Shown piece by piece: positions 17,173-25,431 of a stretch of 64,000 nucleotides of DNA. Source of the stretch: JALSNL01 sp036479585 (lineage in GTDB: Bacteria; Bacteroidota; Ignavibacteria; Ignavibacteriales; Melioribacteraceae); assembly GCA_965224785.1 (NCBI GenBank), contig OZ245062.1:1240001-1304000 (forward strand). Reading direction: 5' to 3'. The notes under the pieces are model-generated. The model saw only the letters and a program-made list of their open reading frames with translations, searched no databases and was not told the origin of the DNA. Both the position numbers and the translations under genes were made by a program. Every line of letters begins with the position of its first letter. The first letter of the stretch is position 1.

Positions 17173-17706
17173 ATCGCTAAACGCCAGCGTATGAATAGAG
17201 ATATCAGGCATCCCGAAGTAAGACTGATTGGAGCTAAGGGAGAGAAGCACGGTATTGTTAAAATTGATGAAGCTTTAAGATTGGCTGAAGAAGCAAATTT
17301 AGATTTAGTGGAAATTTCTCCAACAGCAATACCACCAGTTTGCAAAATTGTTGATTTTGGTAAATTGAAGTACGAGGATCAAAAAAGACTAAAGCTACAG
17401 AAGAAAAAACAACACATAACTATTCAAAAAGAAATTAGGTTACACCCAAATACAGATACACACGATTTTGATTTTAAAGCAAGACACGCAGAGAAGTTTT
17501 TAAAAGAGGGAAACAAAGTAAAAGTTGCAGTCTTGTTCAAAGGTAGAGAGTTAGCTTACAAAGATCACGGTAAAAATTTGCTAATTAGATTTATAGAAAG
17601 ATTAGACGAAGTATCAAACGTGGAGCACGAAATTAAGTTTGAAGGTAGAACAATGCACGCAATCCTTGCTCCCTTAAAAGTTAAATTAAAGAAAAATAAT
17701 AAATAA
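17173..17706 (+). CDS. infC: Translation initiation factor IF-3, AUC start
   Basis: The first ATG is at 17191, but it lies 23 bases from the AGGAGG at 17162-17167. Six codons upstream in frame is ATC at 17173, five bases after that AGGAGG, and the codons between read AKRQR, typical of an IF-3 N-terminus. I therefore take ATC as the start (177 residues). The N-domain, linker RLKLQKKKQH and C-domain (KEIRLHPNTDTHDFDFKARH) are complete. IF-3 binds the 30S subunit and rejects non-AUG starts, so a rare start codon gives autoregulation, as established for the AUU start of E. coli infC. Confidence 0.93.
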   Translation: MAKRQRMNRDIRHPEVRLIGAKGEKHGIVKIDEALRLAEEANLDLVEISPTAIPPVCKIVDFGKLKYEDQKRLKLQKKKQHITIQKEIRLHPNTDTHDFDFKARHAEKFLKEGNKVKVAVLFKGRELAYKDHGKNLLIRFIERLDEVSNVEHEIKFEGRTMHAILAPLKVKLKKNNK

Positions 17707-17716
17707 TAGGTACAAA

Positions 17717-17908
17717 ATGCCAAAAATGAAAACTAATCGCGGAGCAGCAAAATCATTTAAGAAAACTGCTTCCGGTAAAATAAAAAGAAATAAAGCTTTC
17801 AAAGCTCATATTTTGACAAAGAAAAGCCCTAAAACAAAACGTGGACTTAGACAAGCAACTTTAGTTTCTGCGGCAGATACTAAACGTGTAAAAAAAATGA
17901 TTTTATAA
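17717..17908 (+). CDS. rpmI: 50S ribosomal protein L35
   Basis: This 63-residue, strongly basic protein reads MPKMKTNRGAAKSFKKTASG at its start, the L35 signature, and ends RVKKMIL. It lies 10 bp behind infC and 19 bp before rplT in the conserved operon. Confidence 0.97.
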   Translation: MPKMKTNRGAAKSFKKTASGKIKRNKAFKAHILTKKSPKTKRGLRQATLVSAADTKRVKKMIL

Positions 17909-17927
17909 TTTATAGGGATTAGGACAA

Positions 17928-18275
17928 ATGCCAAAAACTAAAAATACTGTTGCATCACGTGCAAGAAGAAGAAAAGTATTAAAACTTGCAAAAGGTTACT
18001 GGGGTTCAAGAAGTAAAATTTATACGGTTGCAAAGCACTCTGTAGAGAAGGGTTTACAATATGCTTACCGTGATAGAAAAAATAAGAAAAGAACTTTTAG
18101 AAAACTTTGGATTGTTAGAATTAATGCAGCAGCAAGATTAAACGGAACAACTTATTCAAAGTTGATTCACGCAATGCAAACAAAAGGTGTTGATATCAAT
18201 AGAAAAGTATTAGCTTCTATTGCAGTTGAAAACCCTGGTGCATTTACTGATATAGTTAAGTTCGTTTCTGCATAA
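17928..18275 (+). CDS. rplT: 50S ribosomal protein L20
   Basis: This 115-residue protein has RARRRKVLKLAKGYWGSRSK at the start and WIVRINAAARLNGTTYSKLI in the middle, diagnostic of L20. It binds 23S rRNA early in large-subunit assembly and in other bacteria also represses its own operon. No leader structure for that control could be confirmed here. It is the last gene of the thrS-infC-rpmI-rplT run. Confidence 0.97.
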   Translation: MPKTKNTVASRARRRKVLKLAKGYWGSRSKIYTVAKHSVEKGLQYAYRDRKNKKRTFRKLWIVRINAAARLNGTTYSKLIHAMQTKGVDINRKVLASIAVENPGAFTDIVKFVSA

Positions 18276-18385
18276 TTTTTTGCCCCTTGAATTATTTTTC
18301 TTTATAAGTTGAATAGTTTCGGGGGTGTTCTTTAAATATGAAAAGTGCATATACTATAGTGCTTTTCTAAAAATAAGTTTAAAAA

Positions 18386-18494
18386 TTGTCATTGCGAGGA
18401 GTGTTCTTTACGACGTGGCAATCTGCCAAGATGGTCGGTCAACTATTTGGCAGATTGCCACACTCAACAAAAGACGTTGAGTTCGCAATGACAA
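18386..18494. repeat. GTCAT-type palindromic element, copy 1
   Basis: Ends TTGTCATTGCGA and TCGCAATGACAA are inverted. An inner inverted pair, TGGCAATCTGCCAA and TTGGCAGATTGCCA, makes a long cruciform-like hairpin. It sits in the 365-bp gap between rplT and pheS. No coding potential. Confidence 0.8.
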
Positions 18495-18509
18495 CTATTT
18501 ATGTTTTGT

Positions 18510-18607
18510 TTGTCATTTCGAAATGAGCTTGTTTTTTAAGTGATTGAGAAATCTCTAAACTATTTGAGTTATGAGATTTCTCACAAAAAACGTATTCGAA
18601 ATGACAA
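18510..18607. repeat. GTCAT-type palindromic element, copy 2
   Basis: Ends TTGTCATTTCGAA and TTCGAAATGACAA are inverted, with inner GAGAAATCTC and GAGATTTCTC. It lies 16 bp after copy 1 and 33 bp before pheS, so the pair fills the leader region of pheST. Confidence 0.8.
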
Positions 18608-18640
18608 CTTTATAAAATCTGAATACTACCAAACATTTCT

Positions 18641-19633
18641 ATGAATGAAAAAATAGACAATACCAGAATTGAATTTGAGAATGACATTTCAAAAGTTGAT
18701 GACTCAACTACACTTGAAGAAGTTAGGATAAAATATTTTTCAAGAAATGGAATTTATGCTGAACTCTTTGAAGAATTCAAAAAACTTCCCAAAGAAGAAA
18801 AGCCAAAATTTGGTCAAGTGCTTAATAATGAAAAAAAATCAGCACAAAATAAATTTGATGAATTAAAAACAAAGTTAGAATCAGAAGAAGTTAAAAAAAC
18901 TGATACTATTGATTTAACCTTGCCAGGCAAGGCTCAACAAGTTGGTTCGCTTCACATCTTAACTCAAACACTAAACGAAATAAAAGATATTTTTAAAGGA
19001 TTGGGTTTCTCAATTCATATTGGACCTGAAATTGAAACGGAAGAAAACAATTTTGAGAAGTTAAACTTTCCACCAAATCATCCAGCTCGTGATATGCAGG
19101 ATACGTATTTTATTAATGAATCTATTTTACTTCGCACACATACTTCACCAGTTCAAGTTAGATTGATGAAAGATAGCAAGCCACCTTATAGAGCAATAAT
19201 GCCGGGACGAGTTTACAGAAATGAAGCGATTAGTGCTAAAAGTTATTGCTTATTTCATCAAGTTGAAGGATTGGTTATTGATAGAGATGTAACTTTCGCA
19301 GAACTAAAAAGTACATTGGTTTATTTTGCAAATCAGTTTTTTGGGGAAGATGTTAAGTATCGTTTTCGTTCAAGTTTTTTCCCGTTTACAGAACCAAGTG
19401 CCGAAGTTGATATTTGGTGGCAACCAAAAGGTAAAGAAGGAAAGTGGTTAGAAATTTTGGGATGTGGAATGGTTGATCCAAATGTGTTGAACAATCTCGG
19501 TGTCGATTCGGAAGAATATATTGGTTACGCTTTTGGAATGGGAATTGAAAGAATGGCGATGCTCAAATATGGCATTAACGATATCAGAGTTTTTTATGAT
19601 AACGATAATAGATTTTTAAATCAATTTAAATAG
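18641..19633 (+). CDS. pheS: Phenylalanyl-tRNA synthetase alpha subunit
   Basis: This 330-residue alpha chain has an N-terminal coiled coil (about 1-85). The class II catalytic core carries FPPNHPARDMQDTYF, LLRTHTSPVQVR, and GCGMVDPNVL with GYAFGMGIERMAMLKYGI at the end. With PheT it forms the heterotetramer that charges tRNA-Phe. pheT follows 14 bp downstream. Confidence 0.97.
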   Translation: MNEKIDNTRIEFENDISKVDDSTTLEEVRIKYFSRNGIYAELFEEFKKLPKEEKPKFGQVLNNEKKSAQNKFDELKTKLESEEVKKTDTIDLTLPGKAQQVGSLHILTQTLNEIKDIFKGLGFSIHIGPEIETEENNFEKLNFPPNHPARDMQDTYFINESILLRTHTSPVQVRLMKDSKPPYRAIMPGRVYRNEAISAKSYCLFHQVEGLVIDRDVTFAELKSTLVYFANQFFGEDVKYRFRSSFFPFTEPSAEVDIWWQPKGKEGKWLEILGCGMVDPNVLNNLGVDSEEYIGYAFGMGIERMAMLKYGINDIRVFYDNDNRFLNQFK

Positions 19634-19647
19634 TTTAGGATATTACT

Positions 19648-22047
19648 TTGATAGTTTCACTTAACTGGTTAAAAGATTACATAGATTTAGATGGAATTTC
19701 AACTGAGGAAATAGTTGAGAAGTTAACTACATCCGGTTCAGAAGTTGATGAGGTTATTGACAAAGCTAAAGACTTAAACGGAATAGTTGTTGGACTTGTT
19801 GAAGAAGTTAAAAAACATCCTAATGCTGATAGACTTTCTGTATGTAAAGTAACAGATGGAGAAAAAACTTACGATGTAGTTTGTGGTGCTCCCAATGTTG
19901 CAGCCAACCAAAAAGTAGCTTTTGCAAAAATTGGAGCTATTATTCCCAATGGTAAATTTGAGATTAAGAAATCAAAAATTAGAGGTGAGCTTTCTGAAGG
20001 AATGATTTGTGCGGAAGATGAATTAGAGCTTGGTGATGATCACGATGGAATTTTAGTTCTTGATGAAGGTGCCGAAATTGGACAAACGTTCGCAGATTCA
20101 ATTGGAATGAACGATGTTGTATTAGACATTGCAATTACTCCAAACAGAGCAGATTCATTAAGTCATATTGGAATTGCAAGAGATTTGGCGGCAATATTTG
20201 GTAGAAAAGTTAAATATCCAACTTCAGAGAATAAATATAAGATCAATAATAACAATGAGTTGCTACAAATAGTTAATGAAGATATTGAAAACTGTCCGAG
20301 ATATTCTGCAGTAATTATAAAAGAAATTGAAGTTAAAGAATCTCCACAGTGGCTTAAAGAAAAATTAACTGCAATAGGTTTACGACCAATTAACAATATT
20401 GTTGATGCTACTAATTTTGTTCTTCACGAGATTGGGCAACCATTGCACGCATTTGATTTGGAGGAACTTGCTGATGCAAAAATTGTTATTAAACAAATGG
20501 GTGATAAAAGCAAATTTGTTACACTTGATTCAAAAGAAAGAAGTATGCTCCCGAATAGTTTGATGATTTGTGATGGCAAAAAACCAGTTGCAATTGCCGG
20601 AGTAATGGGTGGTGAAAATTCAGAAGTGTCAAATTCAACAAAAAATATTGTTATTGAAAGTGCATTTTTTGATCCAGCATCAGTTCGTAAAACTGCCAAG
20701 AAATTAAATCTTTCAACCGATGCTTCGTATAGGTTTGAAAGGGGTACGGATATAAATGGAACTTTGAACACAGCAATGCGTGCAGCAGAAATTATTACAG
20801 ATATTGCCGGCGGAACTATTGTTGATGAAGTGATTGATATTTATCCAAAACCATTTGAGCAGAAAGAAGTTAGTGTTAGATTTTTCCGAATTGCGAAAAT
20901 TATTGGTTTTGAAATTGAACATTATATCATCAAAGATATTCTTAAAAATTTAGAATTTGAAATTATTGAACACGATCTAATTCATATAAAAGTTAGAGTT
21001 CCATCATTCAGACAAGACATTGAAAGAGAGATTGATTTAATTGAAGAAGTAATTAGAATATTTGGTTTTGAAAACATTCCAAATGTTGAAAAAATTTCTA
21101 TTCCGCTTTCAAGTAAGATTGATGAGACAAAATTTGAAGATAGTATTCGTAATAAATTAGTTGCTCTTGGCTATTCTGAAGTTGTTAGTAACTCATTGAT
21201 AAGTGATGAAAAAACAATTGATTATGCTCATTCTATTAAAGTACTTAATCCACAAAGTAATGAAATGACAAGGTTGAGAACTTCTTTAATTCCGCCAATG
21301 TTATTGAATGTCTCAAGAAATATAAAAGTTAAAGAAGATAACTTAATGTTGTTTGAAATTGGGCAAGTGTTTAAGTCAAAAGATGAAAAAGTAAAAGTGT
21401 ATGACGATATAGTAGAGCATCAAAGTTTGATAATTACAATGACTGGAAAGAAGAATCTAAAAAATTGGTTCTCAGAAGATGGTTTGTTTAATTTTTATGA
21501 TTTAACTTCAAATGCAGATTCAGCAACCACAAATAATTACCTTGATTCTAAAATTAAGGATTCTTATAATGAAGAAGCAAACGAAATATTTGATTTTAGT
21601 TTTGAAAAGAAAATTAAAAACACTTCACTTGGAATTGGTGGAAAACTGAGTAGTGAGTTTCTAAACAAATTTGAAATAGAAAAAGATGTTTTTGTTTTTG
21701 AATTGAATTTGGATATTCTAAAAAAACTTAAAGTTAAGAAAAAAGAATTTCACAGTATATTGAAATATCCAAAAGTGATAAGAGACTTTGCTTTTATACT
21801 TGATAAAGATATTTCATACAAAACTGTTGTTGGAACAATTAAAAATAATAGTTCTAATTTGTTGAAAAATGTTAAATTATTTGATATATTTGAAAGTGAT
21901 ACTTTAGGCAAAGACAAAAAAAGTCTTGCATTTCAGTTAGAGTATTTTGACGAAACCAAAACTTTACGTGAAGAGGAAATAGATAAAGAGTTTTGGAGTA
22001 CAATAGAAAAAGTAAAAACTAAATTAAAAGCAGAGTTAAGAGGTTAA
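19648..22047 (+). CDS. pheT: Phenylalanyl-tRNA synthetase beta subunit
   Basis: This 799-residue beta chain starts at a TTG (19648) with AGGA eight bases upstream; the protein start MIVSLNWLKDYID is the family's normal N-terminus, so TTG is well supported. Domains in order are tRNA-binding OB fold (about 40-150), B3/B4 editing domain (about 205-380), B5 (about 395-480), catalytic-like core and a C-terminal ferredoxin-like anticodon-binding domain (about 705-799). It is followed 3 bp later by a coiled-coil gene, suggesting one transcript with the zapA group. Confidence 0.96.
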   Translation: MIVSLNWLKDYIDLDGISTEEIVEKLTTSGSEVDEVIDKAKDLNGIVVGLVEEVKKHPNADRLSVCKVTDGEKTYDVVCGAPNVAANQKVAFAKIGAIIPNGKFEIKKSKIRGELSEGMICAEDELELGDDHDGILVLDEGAEIGQTFADSIGMNDVVLDIAITPNRADSLSHIGIARDLAAIFGRKVKYPTSENKYKINNNNELLQIVNEDIENCPRYSAVIIKEIEVKESPQWLKEKLTAIGLRPINNIVDATNFVLHEIGQPLHAFDLEELADAKIVIKQMGDKSKFVTLDSKERSMLPNSLMICDGKKPVAIAGVMGGENSEVSNSTKNIVIESAFFDPASVRKTAKKLNLSTDASYRFERGTDINGTLNTAMRAAEIITDIAGGTIVDEVIDIYPKPFEQKEVSVRFFRIAKIIGFEIEHYIIKDILKNLEFEIIEHDLIHIKVRVPSFRQDIEREIDLIEEVIRIFGFENIPNVEKISIPLSSKIDETKFEDSIRNKLVALGYSEVVSNSLISDEKTIDYAHSIKVLNPQSNEMTRLRTSLIPPMLLNVSRNIKVKEDNLMLFEIGQVFKSKDEKVKVYDDIVEHQSLIITMTGKKNLKNWFSEDGLFNFYDLTSNADSATTNNYLDSKIKDSYNEEANEIFDFSFEKKIKNTSLGIGGKLSSEFLNKFEIEKDVFVFELNLDILKKLKVKKKEFHSILKYPKVIRDFAFILDKDISYKTVVGTIKNNSSNLLKNVKLFDIFESDTLGKDKKSLAFQLEYFDETKTLREEEIDKEFWSTIEKVKTKLKAELRG

Positions 22048-22050
22048 AAA

Positions 22051-22365
22051 ATGGGGGATACATCAAAGTACGATTTGTTTCTACAAGAGATTGTCTCCTT
22101 GGAAAAGATAGTTCATAATTATGTTGGTACTAATAAGGAACTGTTAGAAATTAAGAAAATATCAGAAGAAAGAATTGACCAACTTCAAAGTGAAAACAAA
22201 GTTTTGGTTAATAAAATTAAAGAGTTAGAAAGAAAATCTAATTCTGTGGAAGAAAATATTGCAACAACATTAAGCAAAAAGAAGTTAGATGTAAATGAAA
22301 GAGAAAATCTAAAGAGCCAGATTGATGATTTAATTGAAAAAATTGATTATCATATTCACTCTTAG
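22051..22365 (+). CDS. Small coiled-coil protein between pheT and zapA
   Basis: This 104-residue, highly charged protein is almost entirely heptad-like coiled coil (about 12-100, LQSENKVLVNKIKELERKSN). It has no signal peptide or catalytic motif. It sits directly before zapA and is tightly linked to pheT. By position it could be a cell-division partner of ZapA, analogous to the ZapB coiled coil, but sequence alone cannot show that. Confidence 0.65.
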   Translation: MGDTSKYDLFLQEIVSLEKIVHNYVGTNKELLEIKKISEERIDQLQSENKVLVNKIKELERKSNSVEENIATTLSKKKLDVNERENLKSQIDDLIEKIDYHIHS

Positions 22366-22420
22366 ATTAAGTTATTTTAGTTAATATTAGGATTTTTTTA
22401 AGAAAGAGAATAGATTCAAA

Positions 22421-22720
22421 ATGTCTGAGAAGAAAAAGCTAAAAGTAAAAATATTTGATAAAGAATTTTCATTGCTAGTAGAAAATGAAGAAATTGCAAA
22501 TGACTTGGCTACGTATGTTAATAAAGTTATGGACGATACTAAAGCAGAATTAAAGGGACAACCAACAGAAACGGTCGCAATTATTGCAGCACTAAACATA
22601 GCATATGATTTATCATTAGAGAAAAATAAATTTAAAGAATTTAGCATACAAGCAACCGATAAAATAAAAAAGCTTAAACTTCTTATTGAACAATCTCAAC
22701 CTGAATCTGTTTCATCTTAG
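22421..22720 (+). CDS. zapA: Cell division protein ZapA
   Basis: This 99-residue protein has the ZapA layout: a short beta/alpha head (KVKIFDKEFSLLVENEE), VNKVMDDTKAEL, the conserved ETVAIIAALNIAYDLSLEK and a C-terminal coiled coil. ZapA binds FtsZ at midcell and stabilises the Z-ring. It precedes the 6S RNA candidate and rny. Confidence 0.88.
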   Translation: MSEKKKLKVKIFDKEFSLLVENEEIANDLATYVNKVMDDTKAELKGQPTETVAIIAALNIAYDLSLEKNKFKEFSIQATDKIKKLKLLIEQSQPESVSS

Positions 22721-22726
22721 ATTTTT

Positions 22727-22925
22727 CCGCACTGTCACACTCACAATGAAAAACTAACAACGTAAATTAGGGTTTCTGACTCGCAGCGTGTATTACAGAC
22801 CTCATCTCAATTTATTGGGACCTTACTTTTTAAGTAGGCTAGTGGAAGTAAAAAGCGTTGGGCATTTTCCCGCATTGCATAAGGATGAGTTTTTCCTTTA
22901 AGGGTGGACAGTTGCGGTTTTATTT
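22727..22925 (+). ncRNA. ssrS: 6S RNA candidate between zapA and rny
   Basis: The 219-bp gap has a closing stem of CCGCACTGTC (22727-22736) with GGACAGTTGCGG (22906-22917), one bulged T, followed by TTTTATTTT. Internal small hairpins (TCTCAA/TTGGGA near 22815 and CTTACTT/AAGTAGG near 22835) leave unpaired flanks that could form the central bubble. Length near 190 nt and position right after zapA fit 6S RNA, which binds RNA polymerase in stationary phase; in proteobacteria ssrS also follows zapA. Covariance was not tested, so another structured RNA is possible. Confidence 0.6.
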
Positions 22926-22939
22926 TAACGGAGGAACTT

Positions 22940-24493
22940 ATGGAATTAGGTCTTGTAGGTCTTGCAGCAGCAGTCATTTCTTTTATTGGTGGATGGTTTA
23001 TTCATTCGATGGCTGGGAAAAACAAAGTTGGTTTAGCTAAAGAAAGAGCTGAAGCAATTGTAAAAGATGCAGAAAAAGAAGCTAGAAATTTAAAGAAAGA
23101 AAAATTGTTAGAAGTAAAAGATGAGTGGCTAAAAAAGAAGCAAGAGTTTGATAACGAAATGAATAATCATCGTCAAAAAGTTCAGAACACTGAAAAGAAA
23201 TTAGAACACCGTGAAGAAAATATTGAAAAGAAACTTGATTTAGTTAACCAAAATGATAGGAACAACAAGCAAGTTGAATCTCAGTTATTAAAAAGACAAG
23301 AAATTATAAATAATAGATTAGAAGAAGTAGAAAAATTAAAAGCTGACCAAAATGTTAGATTAGAAAAAACTGCTGGCTTAACAACCGACGAAGCAAAAAA
23401 AATGTTGATGGAAAATGTTATTGATAAAGCTAAATCGGATGCAATGCAGTATGTAACAGAAGTTAAAGACAACGCAAAAGCTGAAGCCAAAAAAGAAGCT
23501 CAGAAAATTGTTGTTCAAGCAATTCAAAGAACTGCAGTTGATCACTCCGTAGAATCCACAGTATCAGTTGTTCAAATTAAAAATGACGAAATGAAAGGTA
23601 GAATTATTGGTCGCGAAGGTAGAAACATTCGTGCCTTTGAAGCCGCAACTGGTATTGATGTTATTGTTGATGATACTCCGGAAGCTGTAATACTTTCTGG
23701 CTTTGATCAGTACCGCAGAGAGATTGCTCGTTTATCTTTAGAAAGATTAATTTCTGATGGAAGAATTCATCCGGCAAGAATTGAAGATGTTGTTAAAAAA
23801 GTTACAACAGAACTAGATGAAGAAATTCTAAAAGTTGGAGAGAATGCTCTACTCGAATTAGGAATTCACGGTATTAAGAGAGACTTGGTAAGGTCTGTGG
23901 GAAGAATGAAATTTAGATCGAGCTACGGACAAAATTTATTGCAACATAGTATTGAGGTTGCATACATTACTGGTTTTATGGCATCCGAATTAGGCTTTGA
24001 TCAAAAGATTGCTAAAAAGGCTGGCTTGTTTCACGATGTTGGTAAGATTGTTGACAAAAGCATTGAAGGTCCGCATGCACTTTTAGGAGCTGACTTACTT
24101 AAAAGATATAAAGAACATCCAATTGTAATTAATGCTGCCGGAAGTCATCACGAAGATATTGAAATGAATCATCCAATTTCTGCATTAGTACAAGCTGCCG
24201 ATGCAATAAGCGGAGCAAGGCCGGGAGCAAGAAGAGAACCTCTTGAAGGTTATGTGAAACGTCTCGAAAATTTAGAAGAGATTGCTAACACTTTTGAAGG
24301 TGTTGCAAAAACTCACGCAATACAAGCCGGAAGGGAAATTAGAGTTGTGGTTGAACCGGATAAAGCAGATGATAAAACTTCAGAGCAATTGGCAAATGAT
24401 ATTGCTGCAAAGATTCAAGAAGAGATGCAGTATCCGGGTCAAATTAAGATTACCGTTATTAGAGAAGTAAGAAAAATTGCTTATGCTAAGTAG
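22940..24493 (+). CDS. rny: Ribonuclease Y
   Basis: This 517-residue membrane-anchored endoribonuclease starts MELGLVGLAAAVISFIGGWF; I chose ATG 22940 because GGAGG is seven bases upstream, and an extension from GTG 22904 would run into the 6S RNA stem. Domains are an N-terminal helix (about 3-23), a long coiled coil (about 28-185), a KH domain (MKGRIIGREGRNIRAFEAAT) and an HD domain with HSIEVAYITGF and GLFHDVGKIVD metal ligands. It starts bulk mRNA decay at the inner membrane face. Confidence 0.95.
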   Translation: MELGLVGLAAAVISFIGGWFIHSMAGKNKVGLAKERAEAIVKDAEKEARNLKKEKLLEVKDEWLKKKQEFDNEMNNHRQKVQNTEKKLEHREENIEKKLDLVNQNDRNNKQVESQLLKRQEIINNRLEEVEKLKADQNVRLEKTAGLTTDEAKKMLMENVIDKAKSDAMQYVTEVKDNAKAEAKKEAQKIVVQAIQRTAVDHSVESTVSVVQIKNDEMKGRIIGREGRNIRAFEAATGIDVIVDDTPEAVILSGFDQYRREIARLSLERLISDGRIHPARIEDVVKKVTTELDEEILKVGENALLELGIHGIKRDLVRSVGRMKFRSSYGQNLLQHSIEVAYITGFMASELGFDQKIAKKAGLFHDVGKIVDKSIEGPHALLGADLLKRYKEHPIVINAAGSHHEDIEMNHPISALVQAADAISGARPGARREPLEGYVKRLENLEEIANTFEGVAKTHAIQAGREIRVVVEPDKADDKTSEQLANDIAAKIQEEMQYPGQIKITVIREVRKIAYAK

Positions 24494-24615
24494 ATATTAA
24501 AAAGTTTTTTACCAAATAAGTATGTGAGAAAATATCTAGATAAAATTGTCAAAATTGTTATACTGTCTAATGGCTAAATTGTTTAAAGCATATTAATTTA
24601 GAGATTAAAAATAAT

Positions 24616-24641
24616 GTAGTTGCGAATCTCCCGATTCGCAA
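24616..24641 (+). repeat. REP-like hairpin with GTAG tag
   Basis: GTAG is followed by a 9-bp stem TTGCGAATC/GATTCGCAA with TCCC loop. It matches the layout of the copy at 11225 and lies in the gap between rny and coaE. Confidence 0.65.
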
Positions 24642-24683
24642 ACAATGTGAAATTGGTTTTCCTACTAAACAAATGCTTCTCTA

Positions 24684-25289
24684 ATGAAAAAACTAATCAT
24701 TGGTATAACCGGAGGAATTGGTTCCGGTAAATCGACTGTTGCCCAGTATTATAAGGCTCAAAGCCTTGTTGTACTTGATGCAGATGTAATTGCAAAACAA
24801 GTGATGGTTGAGAATAATGATGTAGTTAGAAAACTTAAACAAACATTTGGAAATGATTCTTACAGTAAGAAAGAGCTTAATACAAAATTTATTGCTAGCC
24901 AAGTATTTGGAAACGAAGGTAAGTTAGGCAAACTTAATAGTATTGTTCACCCACCAACAATTGTACAAATTAAAAAACAAGCTACATCATTATCGTCAAA
25001 ATCTAATTTAGTTTTTGTGGAAGCCGCAATTCTCTTTGAAGCTAATTGGCAAGACAATTTTGATTATATCATTTTGGTAACCTCGGATGAAGACTTAAGA
25101 ATTTCAAGGGTTTCCAAACGAGATAAAACTTCAGAAGAAAAAATTAGAAATAGAATTCAACATCAGTTAGATGATAAAGATAAAAAAGGCAGAGCCGATT
25201 TTACAATTGAGAATAATGGAACTTTAGAAGAACTTAAAGTAAAGGCTGGCTTTATTTTATCATTGATTAAAAACATAACTAAGAATTAA
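24684..25289 (+). CDS. coaE: Dephospho-CoA kinase
   Basis: This 201-residue P-loop kinase has GITGGIGSGKSTVA (about 7-20), LDADVIAKQV, FVEAAILFEANW and RIQHQLDDKDKKGRADF near the C-terminus. It phosphorylates the ribose 3'-hydroxyl of dephospho-CoA, the last step of CoA synthesis. Length is normal. It appears monocistronic. Confidence 0.95.
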   Translation: MKKLIIGITGGIGSGKSTVAQYYKAQSLVVLDADVIAKQVMVENNDVVRKLKQTFGNDSYSKKELNTKFIASQVFGNEGKLGKLNSIVHPPTIVQIKKQATSLSSKSNLVFVEAAILFEANWQDNFDYIILVTSDEDLRISRVSKRDKTSEEKIRNRIQHQLDDKDKKGRADFTIENNGTLEELKVKAGFILSLIKNITKN

Positions 25290-25431
25290 AGAAAGTTTGT
25301 CATTCAAAAATCAGATATAAAACGTCTGACAAATCATAAAAAAATGAATAAATCTATTACTTCTATAAATATTTCCTTGCTAACTATCACATCATCAATT
25401 AAGTTTACTATGAATAAAAATTGAGAAAAGA

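Noticed and set aside
18340..18367. GAAAAG...CTTTTC hairpin after rplT as a terminator
   Set aside because: Only six pairs hold well and no T-run follows, so I could not support it.
22858..23040. Short frame across the 6S RNA 3' part into rny
   Set aside because: Overlaps the structured RNA and the real rny gene in another frame; composition is not protein-like.
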